This document shows positions 5,853 to 12,897 of a stretch of DNA of 12,897 nt, piece after piece; within the stretch, counting starts at the first letter, position 1; each line of letters opens with the position of its first letter. The notes beneath the pieces were generated by a model, which worked only from the letters and a program-made list of their open reading frames with translations, was not told the DNA's origin and did no database searches. Position numbers and translations under genes: made by a program. The DNA comes from Phycisphaerae bacterium (GTDB lineage Bacteria; Planctomycetota; Phycisphaerae; UBA1845; Fen-1342): contig JALSRY010000220.1 in assembly GCA_026984555.1 (NCBI GenBank), forward strand, positions 1-12,897, given 5' to 3'.

Positions 5853-7248
5853 TGTCTTCGACCGGCAGTTGCCCCATTCGCTCGACGCGGAGCGGGCGCT
5901 GCTGGGGTCGATGCTGCTCGAAGACACCGCCATCGGCGAGGCGATCACGGTCCTCAAGGACGCCGGACCGTCGCTCTTCTGGTTCGAGAAACACCAGCAG
6001 CTCTACGACCTGATCGTCGACCTGTGGAACTCGGGCAAGCCGGTCGACGGGGTGGTCATCCAGGAAGCCCTCGCCCGCAGCGGATCCTTCGAGCAGCTCG
6101 GCGGCTACGATTTTCTGGCCGGGCTCGTCTCGAGCGTGCCCTCGGCCCTGCGCGTCGCCGACTACGCCCGCATCGTTCGTGAAAAAGCCATCCTGCGACA
6201 ACTCATCCGCGCCACCCACAAGGCGATGGAAGCCGCCCTCGACGATCGGCGACCCACCGCCGAGGTTCTCGACCTCGCCGAAAAGGAAATCTTCGACGTC
6301 ACCGAACGGCGGGTCGCCGGCGGTGTCCAGGCCCTGCCCGACCTGATCGAAGACGTCTTTCGGCGTATCGAGAAGCTCGACGGCAGCGCCCTGACCGGCG
6401 AACCCACCGGCTTCTACGAGCTCGACGACCTGACCTGCGGACTGCAACCGTCGGAGCTCATCATCGTCGCCGGACGCCCGTCGATGGGCAAGACCGCGCT
6501 CGGGCTCAACATCGCCGAACACATCGCCCTCGACGAGGACCCGCCCCGGCCCGTGCTGTTTTTCTCGCTGGAGATGAGCAGCCAGCAGGTGGCCCAACGC
6601 ATCTTGTGCAGCCGGGCGCGGGTGGATGCCCAGCGGTTGCGTCGCGGGCAGCACTCCGGCGAGGAGCTGCAAAAACTCATGCAGGTCGCCGACGAGATGC
6701 GCGGCCGGCCGCTGTTCGTCGATGACACTTCCGCCCTCTCCGTGCTCGAACTGCGCGCCCGGGCGCGCATGATGCACCGCAAGCACAAGTTGCGGGCCAT
6801 CTTCGTCGATTACCTCCAGCTCATGCACGCGCCCGGGGCCGAAAGCCGCCAGCAGGAGGTCGCCGAAATCTCACGCGGGCTCAAGGCGCTCGCCAAGGAG
6901 CTGCACCTGCCCGTCGTCGCCATGGCCCAGCTCAACCGCAAACCCGAGGACCGCAGCAGCAGCCGGCCCCGCATGAGCGACCTGCGCGAGTCCGGCGCCA
7001 TCGAGCAGGACGCCGACCTCATCGCCCTGCTCCACCGCGATTCGTACTACAAGCTCGGCGAAGACCCCGAGGCCGAAGACGATACCTCGGCCGAGCTCAT
7101 CATCGCCAAGCAGCGCAACGGCCCTGTCGGAACGGTCAAACTCCACTTCAACCGGCGCTGGACCCGCTTCGACAACCCCCAGTACGACGGCGACCGCTAC
7201 ACCGAAACCTACGAGGCCCAGCAAACCGCGGACGTCGACTTTCCCTGA
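5773..7248 (+). CDS. dnaB: Replicative DNA helicase DnaB
   Basis: A 491-residue helicase (E. coli 471) that unwinds DNA at the replication fork as a hexameric ring. The N-terminal DnaB domain starts at LPHSLDAERALLGSML (33-48). The RecA-like C-terminal domain starts near 205 and contains Walker A GRPSMGKT (234-241), Walker B IFVDYLQLM (343-351), and the conserved AMAQLNRK (383-390) and RMSDLRESGAIEQDAD (400-415). No intein is inserted. ATG 5773 is preceded by GGGAG (5762-5766, six bases away), the best start available. It gives a 26-residue Thr/Ser/Pro-rich basic leader and an 80-base overlap with rplI. The only later in-frame option before the domain, TTG 5869, lacks a ribosome-binding site and would leave almost no N-terminal leader. 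Function is certain; the exact start is likely but not proven. Confidence 0.95.
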   Translation: MKNTPTTNSPQATSTTKPRTTTSTTRSVFDRQLPHSLDAERALLGSMLLEDTAIGEAITVLKDAGPSLFWFEKHQQLYDLIVDLWNSGKPVDGVVIQEALARSGSFEQLGGYDFLAGLVSSVPSALRVADYARIVREKAILRQLIRATHKAMEAALDDRRPTAEVLDLAEKEIFDVTERRVAGGVQALPDLIEDVFRRIEKLDGSALTGEPTGFYELDDLTCGLQPSELIIVAGRPSMGKTALGLNIAEHIALDEDPPRPVLFFSLEMSSQQVAQRILCSRARVDAQRLRRGQHSGEELQKLMQVADEMRGRPLFVDDTSALSVLELRARARMMHRKHKLRAIFVDYLQLMHAPGAESRQQEVAEISRGLKALAKELHLPVVAMAQLNRKPEDRSSSRPRMSDLRESGAIEQDADLIALLHRDSYYKLGEDPEAEDDTSAELIIAKQRNGPVGTVKLHFNRRWTRFDNPQYDGDRYTETYEAQQTADVDFP

Positions 7249-7281
7249 TCCGCCGCTCGCAGCGCCCGCTACCATGTGGCC

Positions 7282-7908
7282 ATGACCATCGACATCGACC
7301 AGTTGCCGATACCCGATTGGGGGCTCGTCTGCCCACGATGCAGCTATCCGCTCCGCGGCCTGCCCGAACACCGCTGCCCCGAGTGCGGCCTGGCGTTCCA
7401 CATGGAAAACGTCGTCAAGCCGTGGCACCGGCTCCGGCCGCCACGTTTCACCGGCGACGAGCTTCCCCTGCCCGATTTCGACCTGCGCTGCCGCGATTGC
7501 GACCGGCCGCTCGCCGGGGCACGCACGCGAACCTGCCCGCATTGCGGCGGCGCGTTCTCCCCCGACGACTTCCGCCCGCGACGCGAATGGTTCGTGGTCG
7601 ATCAGGCTTTCGCGCACGACCTGGCCCTGGCCGGCGTGGAAACACTGCTGGCCAACGAGCGCGTACCGTTTACGCGCGCAACCGGCAAGGCGCTGGCCGA
7701 CATCTACGGGACCGCCCCCATCGTGGGTTCCCCGCTCCTCGTGTCCACGGAGTTCTATTTCGAGGTCCGCTGGCTCCTCCAACGCGCCCGCGACCACGTG
7801 GAACACCTGCGCGACGATCCGCCGGCGGATTGGGCCTGTCCCCATTGCGGCGAACCCGTCCCCGGACATTTCGACGTGTGCTGGAAGTGCCAGACGCCCC
7901 GGCCCTAG
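7282..7908 (+). CDS. Three-zinc-ribbon protein with DUF2007-like core
   Basis: A 208-residue soluble protein whose twelve cysteines form exactly three four-Cys zinc ribbons: C17/C20/C32/C35 (CPRCSYPLRGL...CPEC), C70/C73/C85/C88 (CRDC...CPHC) and C186/C189/C200/C203 (CPHCGEPVPGHFDVCWKC). Between ribbons two and three, residues ~115-172 resemble DUF2007 (proposed signal-transducing domain): a helix with AGVETLLANERVPF, a glycine-containing loop, then SPLLVSTEFYFEVRWLLQRAR. The third ribbon, with its W-x-C start, often follows DUF2007 in planctomycete proteins. No catalytic residues are recognisable; binding of protein or nucleic acid is a reasonable guess and no more. No ribosome-binding site is visible. 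ATG 7282 is chosen over in-frame GTG 7276 by codon preference. It starts 33 bases after the dnaB stop and may ride on that transcript. Confidence 0.85.
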   Translation: MTIDIDQLPIPDWGLVCPRCSYPLRGLPEHRCPECGLAFHMENVVKPWHRLRPPRFTGDELPLPDFDLRCRDCDRPLAGARTRTCPHCGGAFSPDDFRPRREWFVVDQAFAHDLALAGVETLLANERVPFTRATGKALADIYGTAPIVGSPLLVSTEFYFEVRWLLQRARDHVEHLRDDPPADWACPHCGEPVPGHFDVCWKCQTPRP

Positions 7909-7998
7909 GCGGCCTTGCGACCCCATCCCGGACGAAACCCGGAACCAGACGCCCGCGCCCCCGCCGCGCCCCCGAAAACCGCCGAACCGACCCCCCCC

Positions 7999-8823
7999 CT
8001 AGTGTTGCGTCTTGTCGCCACCGCTCCGGCGTCCGAACACGGGCTTACGCTTCTCCAGGAACGCGGCCAACGCTTCCTGGTGGTCCGCGGTCCGGCCGGC
8101 GGTTTGTTGCAGGAACGCCTCGTACTCCAACTGCTGGTCCAGCGTCGCGGTCCAGGCGTGGGCCAGTGCCCGCTTGGTCAGCCCGAGCGCCCGCGGCGGC
8201 AGGCTCGCGAGCCGGGCCGCCATCGCCGCGGTCGTCGTTTCGAGCAGTTCGTCATCGACGATCCGGTTGGCGAGTCCGCAAGCCAGGGCATCCTCCGCGG
8301 ACACCGGCTCGCCCAGCAGGCACATTTCCGCCGCCCGGGCATAACCGGTGTGCTGGACGAGCGTCAGCGTGGCCCCCATGTCGGGCACGAGCCCGAGCCG
8401 GGCAAACGCCATCTCGAGCGTGGCTCCGCGGGCGAACAGCCGCAAGTCGCACGCCAGCGCCAAGCTCGCACCACCACCCGCCGCCACCCCGTTGACCGCG
8501 GCGATGACCGGCTTTTCCAGCGAGCGCAGCCGCGCGACGATGGGGTGGTACCGGCGGCGCAAGAGCCGGGCAAAATCGACTTTTTCCTGGTCCCCGTCGC
8601 CGTGGGCGGCCAGCTCCTTGAGGTCCAACCCGGCACAGAACGCCCGCCCGGCGCCGGTCAAGACCACGCAGCGCACCGCATCCCGCTGTGCGCTGCCCAG
8701 CGCCGCCGCCAACTCGACGCTCATCGTGTCGTCGAAGGCGTTGAGCACGTCCGGGCGGTTGAGCGTGATCGTGAGCACGCCCTCGTCCGCGGCAACTTCG
8801 ATCGTCGAAAACGGAGCGGCCAT
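7999..8823 (-). CDS. Enoyl-CoA hydratase/isomerase (crotonase) family protein
   Basis: A 274-residue crotonase-fold protein; the family acts on acyl-CoA thioesters. The two oxyanion-hole segments are present: FCAGLDLKEL (62-71) and NGVAAGGGASLALACDL (111-127). So is the C-terminal trimerisation part. The two glutamates that catalyse hydration in classical enoyl-CoA hydratase (E144 and E164 of the rat enzyme) align here with S120 and F140. Instead the segment MAFARLGLVPDMG (138-150) carries D148, the pattern of PaaG-like isomerases and related non-hydratase members. It is therefore more likely an isomerase or another crotonase reaction than a standard hydratase. ATG 8823 has GGGAAGG upstream (8837-8831). 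A longer in-frame extension to 9069 runs through the SEC-C gene and is rejected. It is downstream of the SEC-C gene on the same strand, 139 bases apart. Confidence 0.92.
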   Translation of the reverse strand: MAAPFSTIEVAADEGVLTITLNRPDVLNAFDDTMSVELAAALGSAQRDAVRCVVLTGAGRAFCAGLDLKELAAHGDGDQEKVDFARLLRRRYHPIVARLRSLEKPVIAAVNGVAAGGGASLALACDLRLFARGATLEMAFARLGLVPDMGATLTLVQHTGYARAAEMCLLGEPVSAEDALACGLANRIVDDELLETTTAAMAARLASLPPRALGLTKRALAHAWTATLDQQLEYEAFLQQTAGRTADHQEALAAFLEKRKPVFGRRSGGDKTQH

Positions 8824-8962
8824 GAACCTTCCTTCCCTGGGAGCCGGCCATCGCCGACCGGCGCGCCTCGCCGCGGCGCCGGCCCCGCTTGGGGGCGCAA
8901 CGTCCGCGACTCGTTCTCTTGCTGGGTGCCACGTGGAAACCGTGCCGCCGGTCCCCCGCGAA

Positions 8963-9169
8963 TTACTTGCCCCGACCGCAGCACTTCTTGTACTTCTTGC
9001 CCGACCCGCAGGGACAGGGATCGTTACGACCCGGCTCTTTGTCGGCGTGGATCTGCTCGACGGGCGCATCGGGAATCGGGGCGTCGTCGTCGGATTCGAT
9101 CAGCTTCGCCCGCTCGCGTTTCTTTTCCTGCATTTTTTCGTAATGCTTGTCGAACTTGTCCCTGGCCAC
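8963..9169 (-). CDS. Small SEC-C motif zinc-binding protein
   Basis: A 68-residue protein ending in a textbook SEC-C motif, [16 protein letters not shown] (49-64), in which C52, C54, C63 and C64 form a CxC-x8-CC zinc site. The same motif ends SecA and occurs alone in many small or multidomain proteins, where it is thought to mediate protein contacts. The first ~25 residues are a charged helix ([17 protein letters not shown]), followed by an acidic proline-containing linker. The start is GTG 9169, chosen because AGGAGGG lies directly upstream (9183-9177), seven bases away. It lies between the repeat protein and the crotonase on the same strand (gaps of 60 and 139 bases) and may be co-transcribed with them. 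This is not SecA: there is no DEAD motor. Function unknown. Confidence 0.9.
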   Translation of the reverse strand: MARDKFDKHYEKMQEKKRERAKLIESDDDAPIPDAPVEQIHADKEPGRNDPCPCGSGKKYKKCCGRGK

Positions 9170-9229
9170 GCGCTGCCCTCCTGGAATACGCCCTGGTGAC
9201 TGTGCCGCCCGCGCTCGCGCCCGCGGCGA

Positions 9230-10756
9230 TCAACCGCCCGCGTTGGGGTCTTCGATCACGATCTGCCCGCCGGCGATGGCGAAATCGTCGATCGGCTCGG
9301 CGTCGTCACGGTCGATATACGCGAAAATATAGTAGCGCCCCGGCGCAAGCGAGCTTTCCACGCGGTAGTTGAACGTATCGAGCACGCCGTCGCCGGCGGC
9401 CTCGCGCGGATCGGGCAGGATCTCGATCTCCGGATCCCCGGTTTCGATCTGTTCCAGCGGAGTGTCGTCGTCGTCCAGAAACAGCCGAATGCTGGCGGAC
9501 TCGTCCGGATCCTCGTCCCGCCACTTGATGAACACGAAATCGCCGGCCTTGACCGTCTTGTCCGTGGCCGGTTCGAGCAGCGTGATCAGCGGCTGCCCCT
9601 CGAGCCCCCGACGGAAAACCAGTGCGTCGGACTCGACGATCTGCGGTACGCTGCTGCCGCGGTTGACGATCAGCAGCAGCCGGTAGATGCCATCCACGAT
9701 CGGCTTGTCGTCGCTGTCGAGCCCTCCCCACTCGAAGGAGTCCTCGTGGGTGTTCGGATCGACCAGGCGTTGCGACAGGATCGTGCGCTCGTTGCCGTTG
9801 CGGTGGTTGTCGTCCGGGTCGACCTCGATATCGACCAGCACGCTGTTGGGCTCGTCGAGCGTGAAGGTGATTTTCAGGGGGTCGGTCCCGCGCAGAAACT
9901 CCGTGTCCTCGGCCGGCTCGGTGATGGCCAGCGTGTAGTTGGGTTCGTTGGGTTCGTTGGGCTCCGCGGGCACGGTGATCGTCGCCAGCCCGTCTACGAA
10001 CCGGGCCTCGTTGAGCCCATCCGAAATGCTGGCGAAGACGTGGTAGGTGTCGGGATCGACCCGTTGCCCCTCGACGTCCGTCCCGTCCCAGGCCATCGAG
10101 TCGAACCCCGCCTCCGCCGGGATGGCCACCTCCTTGATGACGGTCTCGTTGCCGCTTTCGTGGTCGAGATCGGGATCGACGCTGATGCTGGCGTTGCCGT
10201 CGCCGTCCGGATCGAACGAGGTCCACCGAATCGTCACCGAATCGCTCTCGATCGTCTGGTTGGGATCGTTCGGATCGGGCTGCGGCGCTCCCAGTACGAC
10301 ATCTTCCGTGGGCTCGGTAAACTCCAGCGACGGCGGGGTGTTGATCGTGATACGCCCCGGAGCGCTGTCCTCGGCCGTCCTGGTTCCCGCCTCGACGCGC
10401 ACCAGGATGCTGTACTCGCCACCCTCGAAACCCGTCGTATCCCACGTCACGATCCGGCTGCCGCCCGACTCCGGCAACCGCAATCCGCCTTCCAGAATCG
10501 TATCACTGAAATCCTTGCGGCTCCGCACGATCACCGTACCCACCGCGTCATCGCCCGTGAGGTTGACCGCGGTCCACTCGATCTCGATCTGCGCCCCGGA
10601 CGGCACCGCCCGGCTGACGGCGGGTTTCATCGCCGACACCGCCAGTTTGCTCGTGGGATCGACGCGGTTCCCCGCGTCCAGGTCGATCAACGGCACGCAG
10701 GTGGCCCCCACCAGCACCGCGCTCAATGCCAACGCCACCAAAGCCGCTACCTTCAT
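9230..10756 (-). CDS. Exported protein with four tandem beta-sandwich-like repeats
   Basis: A 508-residue, strongly acidic protein. A hydrophobic signal segment (MKVAALVALALSAVLVGA, 1-18) is followed by the only Cys, C20. The lipobox is off-consensus (GATC), so lipoprotein or signal peptidase I processing are both possible. After it come four repeats at roughly 36-139, 141-262, 275-382 and 388-502. Each has a strand such as VTIRWTSFDPD or FVFIKWRDEDPD, and most have an Asp-rich turn and a closing GxYxxxxxV/I strand. Repeats 2 and 3 share DPDxDHxxGNExxI (194-207 and 313-326). DPNDPN and EPNEPNEPN linkers separate strands or domains. This looks like a calcium-binding, Ig/FlgD-like surface protein; I do not recognise a named family. 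ATG 10756 is preceded by AGGGGT (10770-10765); GTG 10759 and TTG 10762 are alternatives. A good promoter lies at 10964-10937. Confidence 0.85.
   Translation of the reverse strand: MKVAALVALALSAVLVGATCVPLIDLDAGNRVDPTSKLAVSAMKPAVSRAVPSGAQIEIEWTAVNLTGDDAVGTVIVRSRKDFSDTILEGGLRLPESGGSRIVTWDTTGFEGGEYSILVRVEAGTRTAEDSAPGRITINTPPSLEFTEPTEDVVLGAPQPDPNDPNQTIESDSVTIRWTSFDPDGDGNASISVDPDLDHESGNETVIKEVAIPAEAGFDSMAWDGTDVEGQRVDPDTYHVFASISDGLNEARFVDGLATITVPAEPNEPNEPNYTLAITEPAEDTEFLRGTDPLKITFTLDEPNSVLVDIEVDPDDNHRNGNERTILSQRLVDPNTHEDSFEWGGLDSDDKPIVDGIYRLLLIVNRGSSVPQIVESDALVFRRGLEGQPLITLLEPATDKTVKAGDFVFIKWRDEDPDESASIRLFLDDDDTPLEQIETGDPEIEILPDPREAAGDGVLDTFNYRVESSLAPGRYYIFAYIDRDDAEPIDDFAIAGGQIVIEDPNAGG
9938..9964 (-). 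repeat. Three tandem 9-base units coding Pro-Asn-Glu linker
   Basis: GTTGGGTTC occurs at 9938-9946 and 9947-9955, with a one-base variant GTTGGGCTC at 9956-9964. On the minus strand this encodes the EPN-EPN-EPN linker between repeats two and three of the exported protein. In-frame 9-base repeats of this kind can gain or lose copies by slippage without breaking the reading frame. Confidence 0.9.
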
Positions 10757-10936
10757 CACCAACTACCCCTTTCGGGCTCTGAGAACACGAGCCGCCGCCA
10801 GGCGGCCCCGCAAAGATTATCGGCGTAATCACCCGCGAGGCTGATACCGCCGGCGCCCGCTCCCTTCGGCGCATCCCCGTCCGAACCGCTCGCCCGGCCG
10901 CCAGACCATCGCTCCCGATGCAGATGCTTCACGAGC

Positions 10937-10964
10937 ATTATTTACCACACCGATAGACCGTCAA
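10937..10964 (-). promoter_or_regulatory. Sigma70-type promoter for the repeat-protein gene
   Basis: On the minus strand TTGACG (10964-10959) is followed after 16 bases by AATAAT (10942-10937). Each hexamer matches its consensus at five of six positions. The site lies in a locally AT-rich patch, unlike the surrounding DNA. Transcription would start near 10930, giving a leader of about 170 bases before the ATG at 10756. It may also serve the SEC-C and crotonase genes downstream. Confidence 0.65.
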
Positions 10965-10972
10965 GGCGACGG

Positions 10973-11002
10973 TTGGCTTCCGGTGCGCCCGTTCTGTAAG
11001 AT
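10973..11002 (+). promoter_or_regulatory. Weak candidate promoter for the membrane-protein gene
   Basis: TTGGCT (10973-10978) and TAAGAT (10997-11002) are separated by 18 bases. The -10 matches four to five consensus bases, the -35 only the TTG. It would start a leader of about 80 bases before GTG 11093. It starts just nine bases beyond the end of the minus-strand promoter, so the two may share upstream regulatory sites. Confidence 0.35.
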
Positions 11003-11092
11003 GTGCGGCTGCGACCCCCGCACGATCGGGAGCCCAAACCGCGACGTTCCTGTGCCGATCCCCACCCGATCGGCCCGTATTGCGGAGCACTG

Positions 11093-12897
11093 GTGAAGAG
11101 CATCGAAACCCAAGCCGACCTCCCACCCGCCCGGTTTCGCCGCTGGCTGTACGTCGGCCCGGTCGTCTTGTTCCTCGCGGCCGTCGCGTACGGCATCCTC
11201 GAAGTCCACTCTTCGACCGATACGTGGATCGGACTCGCCGCGGGCCGGCAAATCCTCAACTCCGACAGTTTTCCGAAAACCGACACGTTCAGCTACACCT
11301 TCAACGGCCAGGTCTGGTACAACCAGAACTGGCTCACCCACGTCATCCAGTACTGGCTCTACTCCCACGTTTCCCCCAACGCGGTCATCTACGGAACCTG
11401 GACGCTCAGCGCCTCCGTCTTCTTTCTGACGCTGCTCGCGGCCTACTGGCGCTCTCGCTCGTGGTTCGGGGCCTTCCTCGCCGCCGCGGTCGTGGCGCTC
11501 GGCTGCCGGGATTTCCTCAGCGCCCGCCCCGCCACCACCGGCTTCTTCTGTATCGCCGCCTTGTGGGCCCTGATTTGCGCCCTGGAGGGGCAACGCGAAA
11601 AACGCCGCTGGTGGCCCCTGCCGCTGCTGCTGTCGCTCCTGCTGTTTTGGGGTAACGCCCACGGCAGTTTCATCTTCGGCTACGGGGTGCTGGCGCTGTA
11701 TATCGGACATTGGTTCGTCGTGCGCACGATCCGCGCCCGCCACGCCTGGCTCTTCTCCCTCGTACTCGTGCTGGGCGTCATCCTGGTCGGCGGGCTGCTC
11801 TGGGCCCGACCCGCGGCCGGTATCACCCACCCACCCAACGAGCTGCTCTCGTTCGGGAATACGCAACTCGTCAAGTGGAAACTGGGCCTCCTGTTCGCGA
11901 CGCTGGCCGGCTACTGCGTCTACTGGGTCTGTATCCGCACGTTCAAGCCACGCCTGGCCATCAGCGACGCCCAGGCCTTCGGCATCATCGGCGTCATCGT
12001 GCTCGCCTTCGCCCTCACCGTGGCACTCGGCCCGTTCGGCATCCACAACTTCACGCACGGCAACAAGATCGCCAGCAGCGAGGTGTTTCGGCAGGTCTCG
12101 GAATGGACGCCGCCGACCGCCCCGGGCCGGCATTTTCCGCCCGTGTGGCGGTTCTGGGCGATTCTGTGGGTTTCGGTGGCCCTGCTGGCGATCATGGGCG
12201 GCATGTACCTCGTCTTCCGAAGCGGCCCGCGAGGCGCCGCATCCGACCTCGATGATTCCAACCAACCCCGCGGCGCCTTGCACACCAGCCTGTTCGACGT
12301 CGCCGTGGTCGCCATCGGCCTGGCGATGACGTTCTGGGCCCGTCGATTCGCACCGATCTATTTCATTTTCGCGGCCCCGGTGTTTCTCACCTGGTTCCTG
12401 AACCTGGCCCGCCCCGTGCCCGCTCGGCTGCGATTCTGGGCGCGGGCGGCGGTCGCGGTGGGCGCGCTGGCGATGACGGTGGAGGTCGTTCACGAAACGT
12501 ATACCAAGGCCAAGTTCGAGCTCGTGGACACCTTCCGCCAGGGCGCCGACTTCAGCCTCCTCCAACGCGTGACCCGCTACGACGGCACACCCTACGCCGC
12601 GATCAGGTTTCTCAACAAGAACGACCTGCACGTCAATGTCCTCGTCGAATGGACCCAGGCCGGCGCCGTCATGTTCTATGCCCCCAACGCCAAGGTCTAC
12701 ATGGACGGCCGCGCCCAGCAAGTCTACGACGAAAAACACTACCGCAAGTATTCCGCCTTGCTCGGCAACCCCAAGACCCCCCGCTCGATCCTCGTGCGAC
12801 TGCTCAACGAGTACCCCACCGACGCCGTGCTCATCAAGCTCGCGGGCCCCGCGCGCAACCTCAGCATCACCCTGCAACAGTCCCGCGACTGGATCCC
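11093..12897 (+). CDS. Polytopic membrane protein, GT-C-like layout, 3' end outside window
   Basis: An open frame of 601 codons from GTG 11093 that leaves the window without a stop. GGAG at 11084-11087, five bases upstream, supports the start. The first membrane helix is at about 19-37. A periplasmic loop follows with STDTWIGLAAGRQIL (41-55), FPKTDTFSYTFNGQVWYNQNWL (60-81): the D-x-W...GR...P..D.FS.T..G..W pattern common to large bacterial membrane proteins with a GT-C glycosyltransferase-like layout. About nine or ten further hydrophobic segments follow, to about 463. A soluble C-terminal domain then begins, with PYAAIRFLNKN (500-510), VEWTQAGAVMFYAPNAKVYMDGR (518-540) and YDEKHYRKY (545-553); the MDGR segment recurs in such proteins. 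No defined substrate can be named. An equally long frame on the opposite strand is a codon-bias shadow. Confidence 0.85.
   Translation, partial: MKSIETQADLPPARFRRWLYVGPVVLFLAAVAYGILEVHSSTDTWIGLAAGRQILNSDSFPKTDTFSYTFNGQVWYNQNWLTHVIQYWLYSHVSPNAVIYGTWTLSASVFFLTLLAAYWRSRSWFGAFLAAAVVALGCRDFLSARPATTGFFCIAALWALICALEGQREKRRWWPLPLLLSLLLFWGNAHGSFIFGYGVLALYIGHWFVVRTIRARHAWLFSLVLVLGVILVGGLLWARPAAGITHPPNELLSFGNTQLVKWKLGLLFATLAGYCVYWVCIRTFKPRLAISDAQAFGIIGVIVLAFALTVALGPFGIHNFTHGNKIASSEVFRQVSEWTPPTAPGRHFPPVWRFWAILWVSVALLAIMGGMYLVFRSGPRGAASDLDDSNQPRGALHTSLFDVAVVAIGLAMTFWARRFAPIYFIFAAPVFLTWFLNLARPVPARLRFWARAAVAVGALAMTVEVVHETYTKAKFELVDTFRQGADFSLLQRVTRYDGTPYAAIRFLNKNDLHVNVLVEWTQAGAVMFYAPNAKVYMDGRAQQVYDEKHYRKYSALLGNPKTPRSILVRLLNEYPTDAVLIKLAGPARNLSITLQQSRDWI

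Larger units (their letters stand above)
10757..11092. other. Divergent intergenic region of 336 bases
   Basis: This gap separates the leftward repeat-protein gene from the rightward membrane-protein gene. It holds the minus-strand promoter at 10937-10964 and a weaker plus-strand candidate at 10973-11002. A perfect 6-bp hairpin (GCCGCC 10791-10796 with GGCGGC 10801-10806, loop GCCA) lies in the 5' leader of the repeat-protein mRNA. I find no credible small gene or structured RNA of a known class in it. Confidence 0.6.

Noticed and set aside
5740..6828. Minus-strand open frame of 362 codons.
   Set aside because: Antisense to dnaB, whose Walker motifs are unmistakable.
7991..7999. Run of nine C next to the crotonase stop codon.
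   Set aside because: It lies between convergent genes and outside coding sequence apart from touching the stop codon; I see no terminator or phase-variation context. It may be worth a read-level check for length errors only.
8824..9069. Possible N-terminal extension of the crotonase.
   Set aside because: The frame is open to 9069 but runs across the SEC-C gene; the ATG at 8823 has a good ribosome-binding site and gives the normal family N-terminus.
7915..9372. Plus-strand open frame of 485 codons opposite the crotonase and SEC-C genes.
   Set aside because: The minus strand here carries clear crotonase and SEC-C motifs with good ribosome-binding sites; the plus-strand product is Arg/Pro/Gly-rich noise.
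9938..9964. Possible CRISPR-like or satellite array.
   Set aside because: Only three 9-base units without spacers, in frame within a coding region as a Pro-Asn-Glu linker.
10961..12877. Very long open frame (638 codons) on the minus strand.
   Set aside because: It is antisense to the 601-codon membrane-protein frame, which has a ribosome-binding site, hydrophobic helices and family-like motifs. The minus-strand translation is Glu/Arg/Gly/His-rich without recognisable domains, typical of a shadow in GC-rich DNA.

Overview
This GC-rich window reads like a stretch of a Planctomycetota chromosome, probably of the Phycisphaerae type. That placement is inferred from four things: a PEP-CTERM-tailed exported protein at the left edge; the gene order prs - bL25 - pth - rpsF - ssb - rpsR - rplI - dnaB; a multi-zinc-ribbon protein of a style I associate with planctomycetes; and Asn-Pro-Glu linkers in a secreted protein. 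No 16S rRNA or other strong phylogenetic marker is present.

Layout. Positions 2-286 hold the C-terminus of a PEP-CTERM protein, closed by a clear intrinsic terminator. Next come an extended -10 promoter and a pterin-4a-carbinolamine dehydratase gene (447-779). About 450 bases without a convincing gene follow, containing small stem-loops and one weak promoter candidate. They lead to tRNA-Gln(TTG) at 1233-1304. From 1369 to 7248 runs a dense housekeeping block on the + strand: PRPP synthetase, ribosomal protein bL25, peptidyl-tRNA hydrolase, bS6, SSB, bS18, bL9 and replicative helicase DnaB. Several junctions overlap (GTGA between bL25 and pth, TTGA between pth and rpsF, 80 bases between rplI and dnaB), so translation is probably coupled. 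A protein with three zinc ribbons around a DUF2007-like core follows at 7282-7908.

The right-hand part is different. Three minus-strand genes run leftward from a good sigma70-type promoter at about 10964-10937. They are an exported protein of four tandem beta-sandwich-like repeats (10756-9230), a 68-residue SEC-C zinc-motif protein (9169-8963) and a crotonase-fold enzyme lacking the usual hydratase glutamates (8823-7999). Facing away from them, a large polytopic membrane protein starts at GTG 11093 and runs off the right end (601 codons visible).

Functionally, the centre couples nucleotide precursor supply, translation and replication. The flanks carry cell-surface and poorly characterised accessory genes. 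I found no CRISPR array, IS element, prophage or defence system, and no convincing previously undescribed multi-gene system. The points most worth a second look are the rplI/dnaB overprinting (an acidic tail and a basic tail from the same DNA), the four-repeat exported protein, the stable hairpins between rpsR and rplI, and the divergent crotonase.
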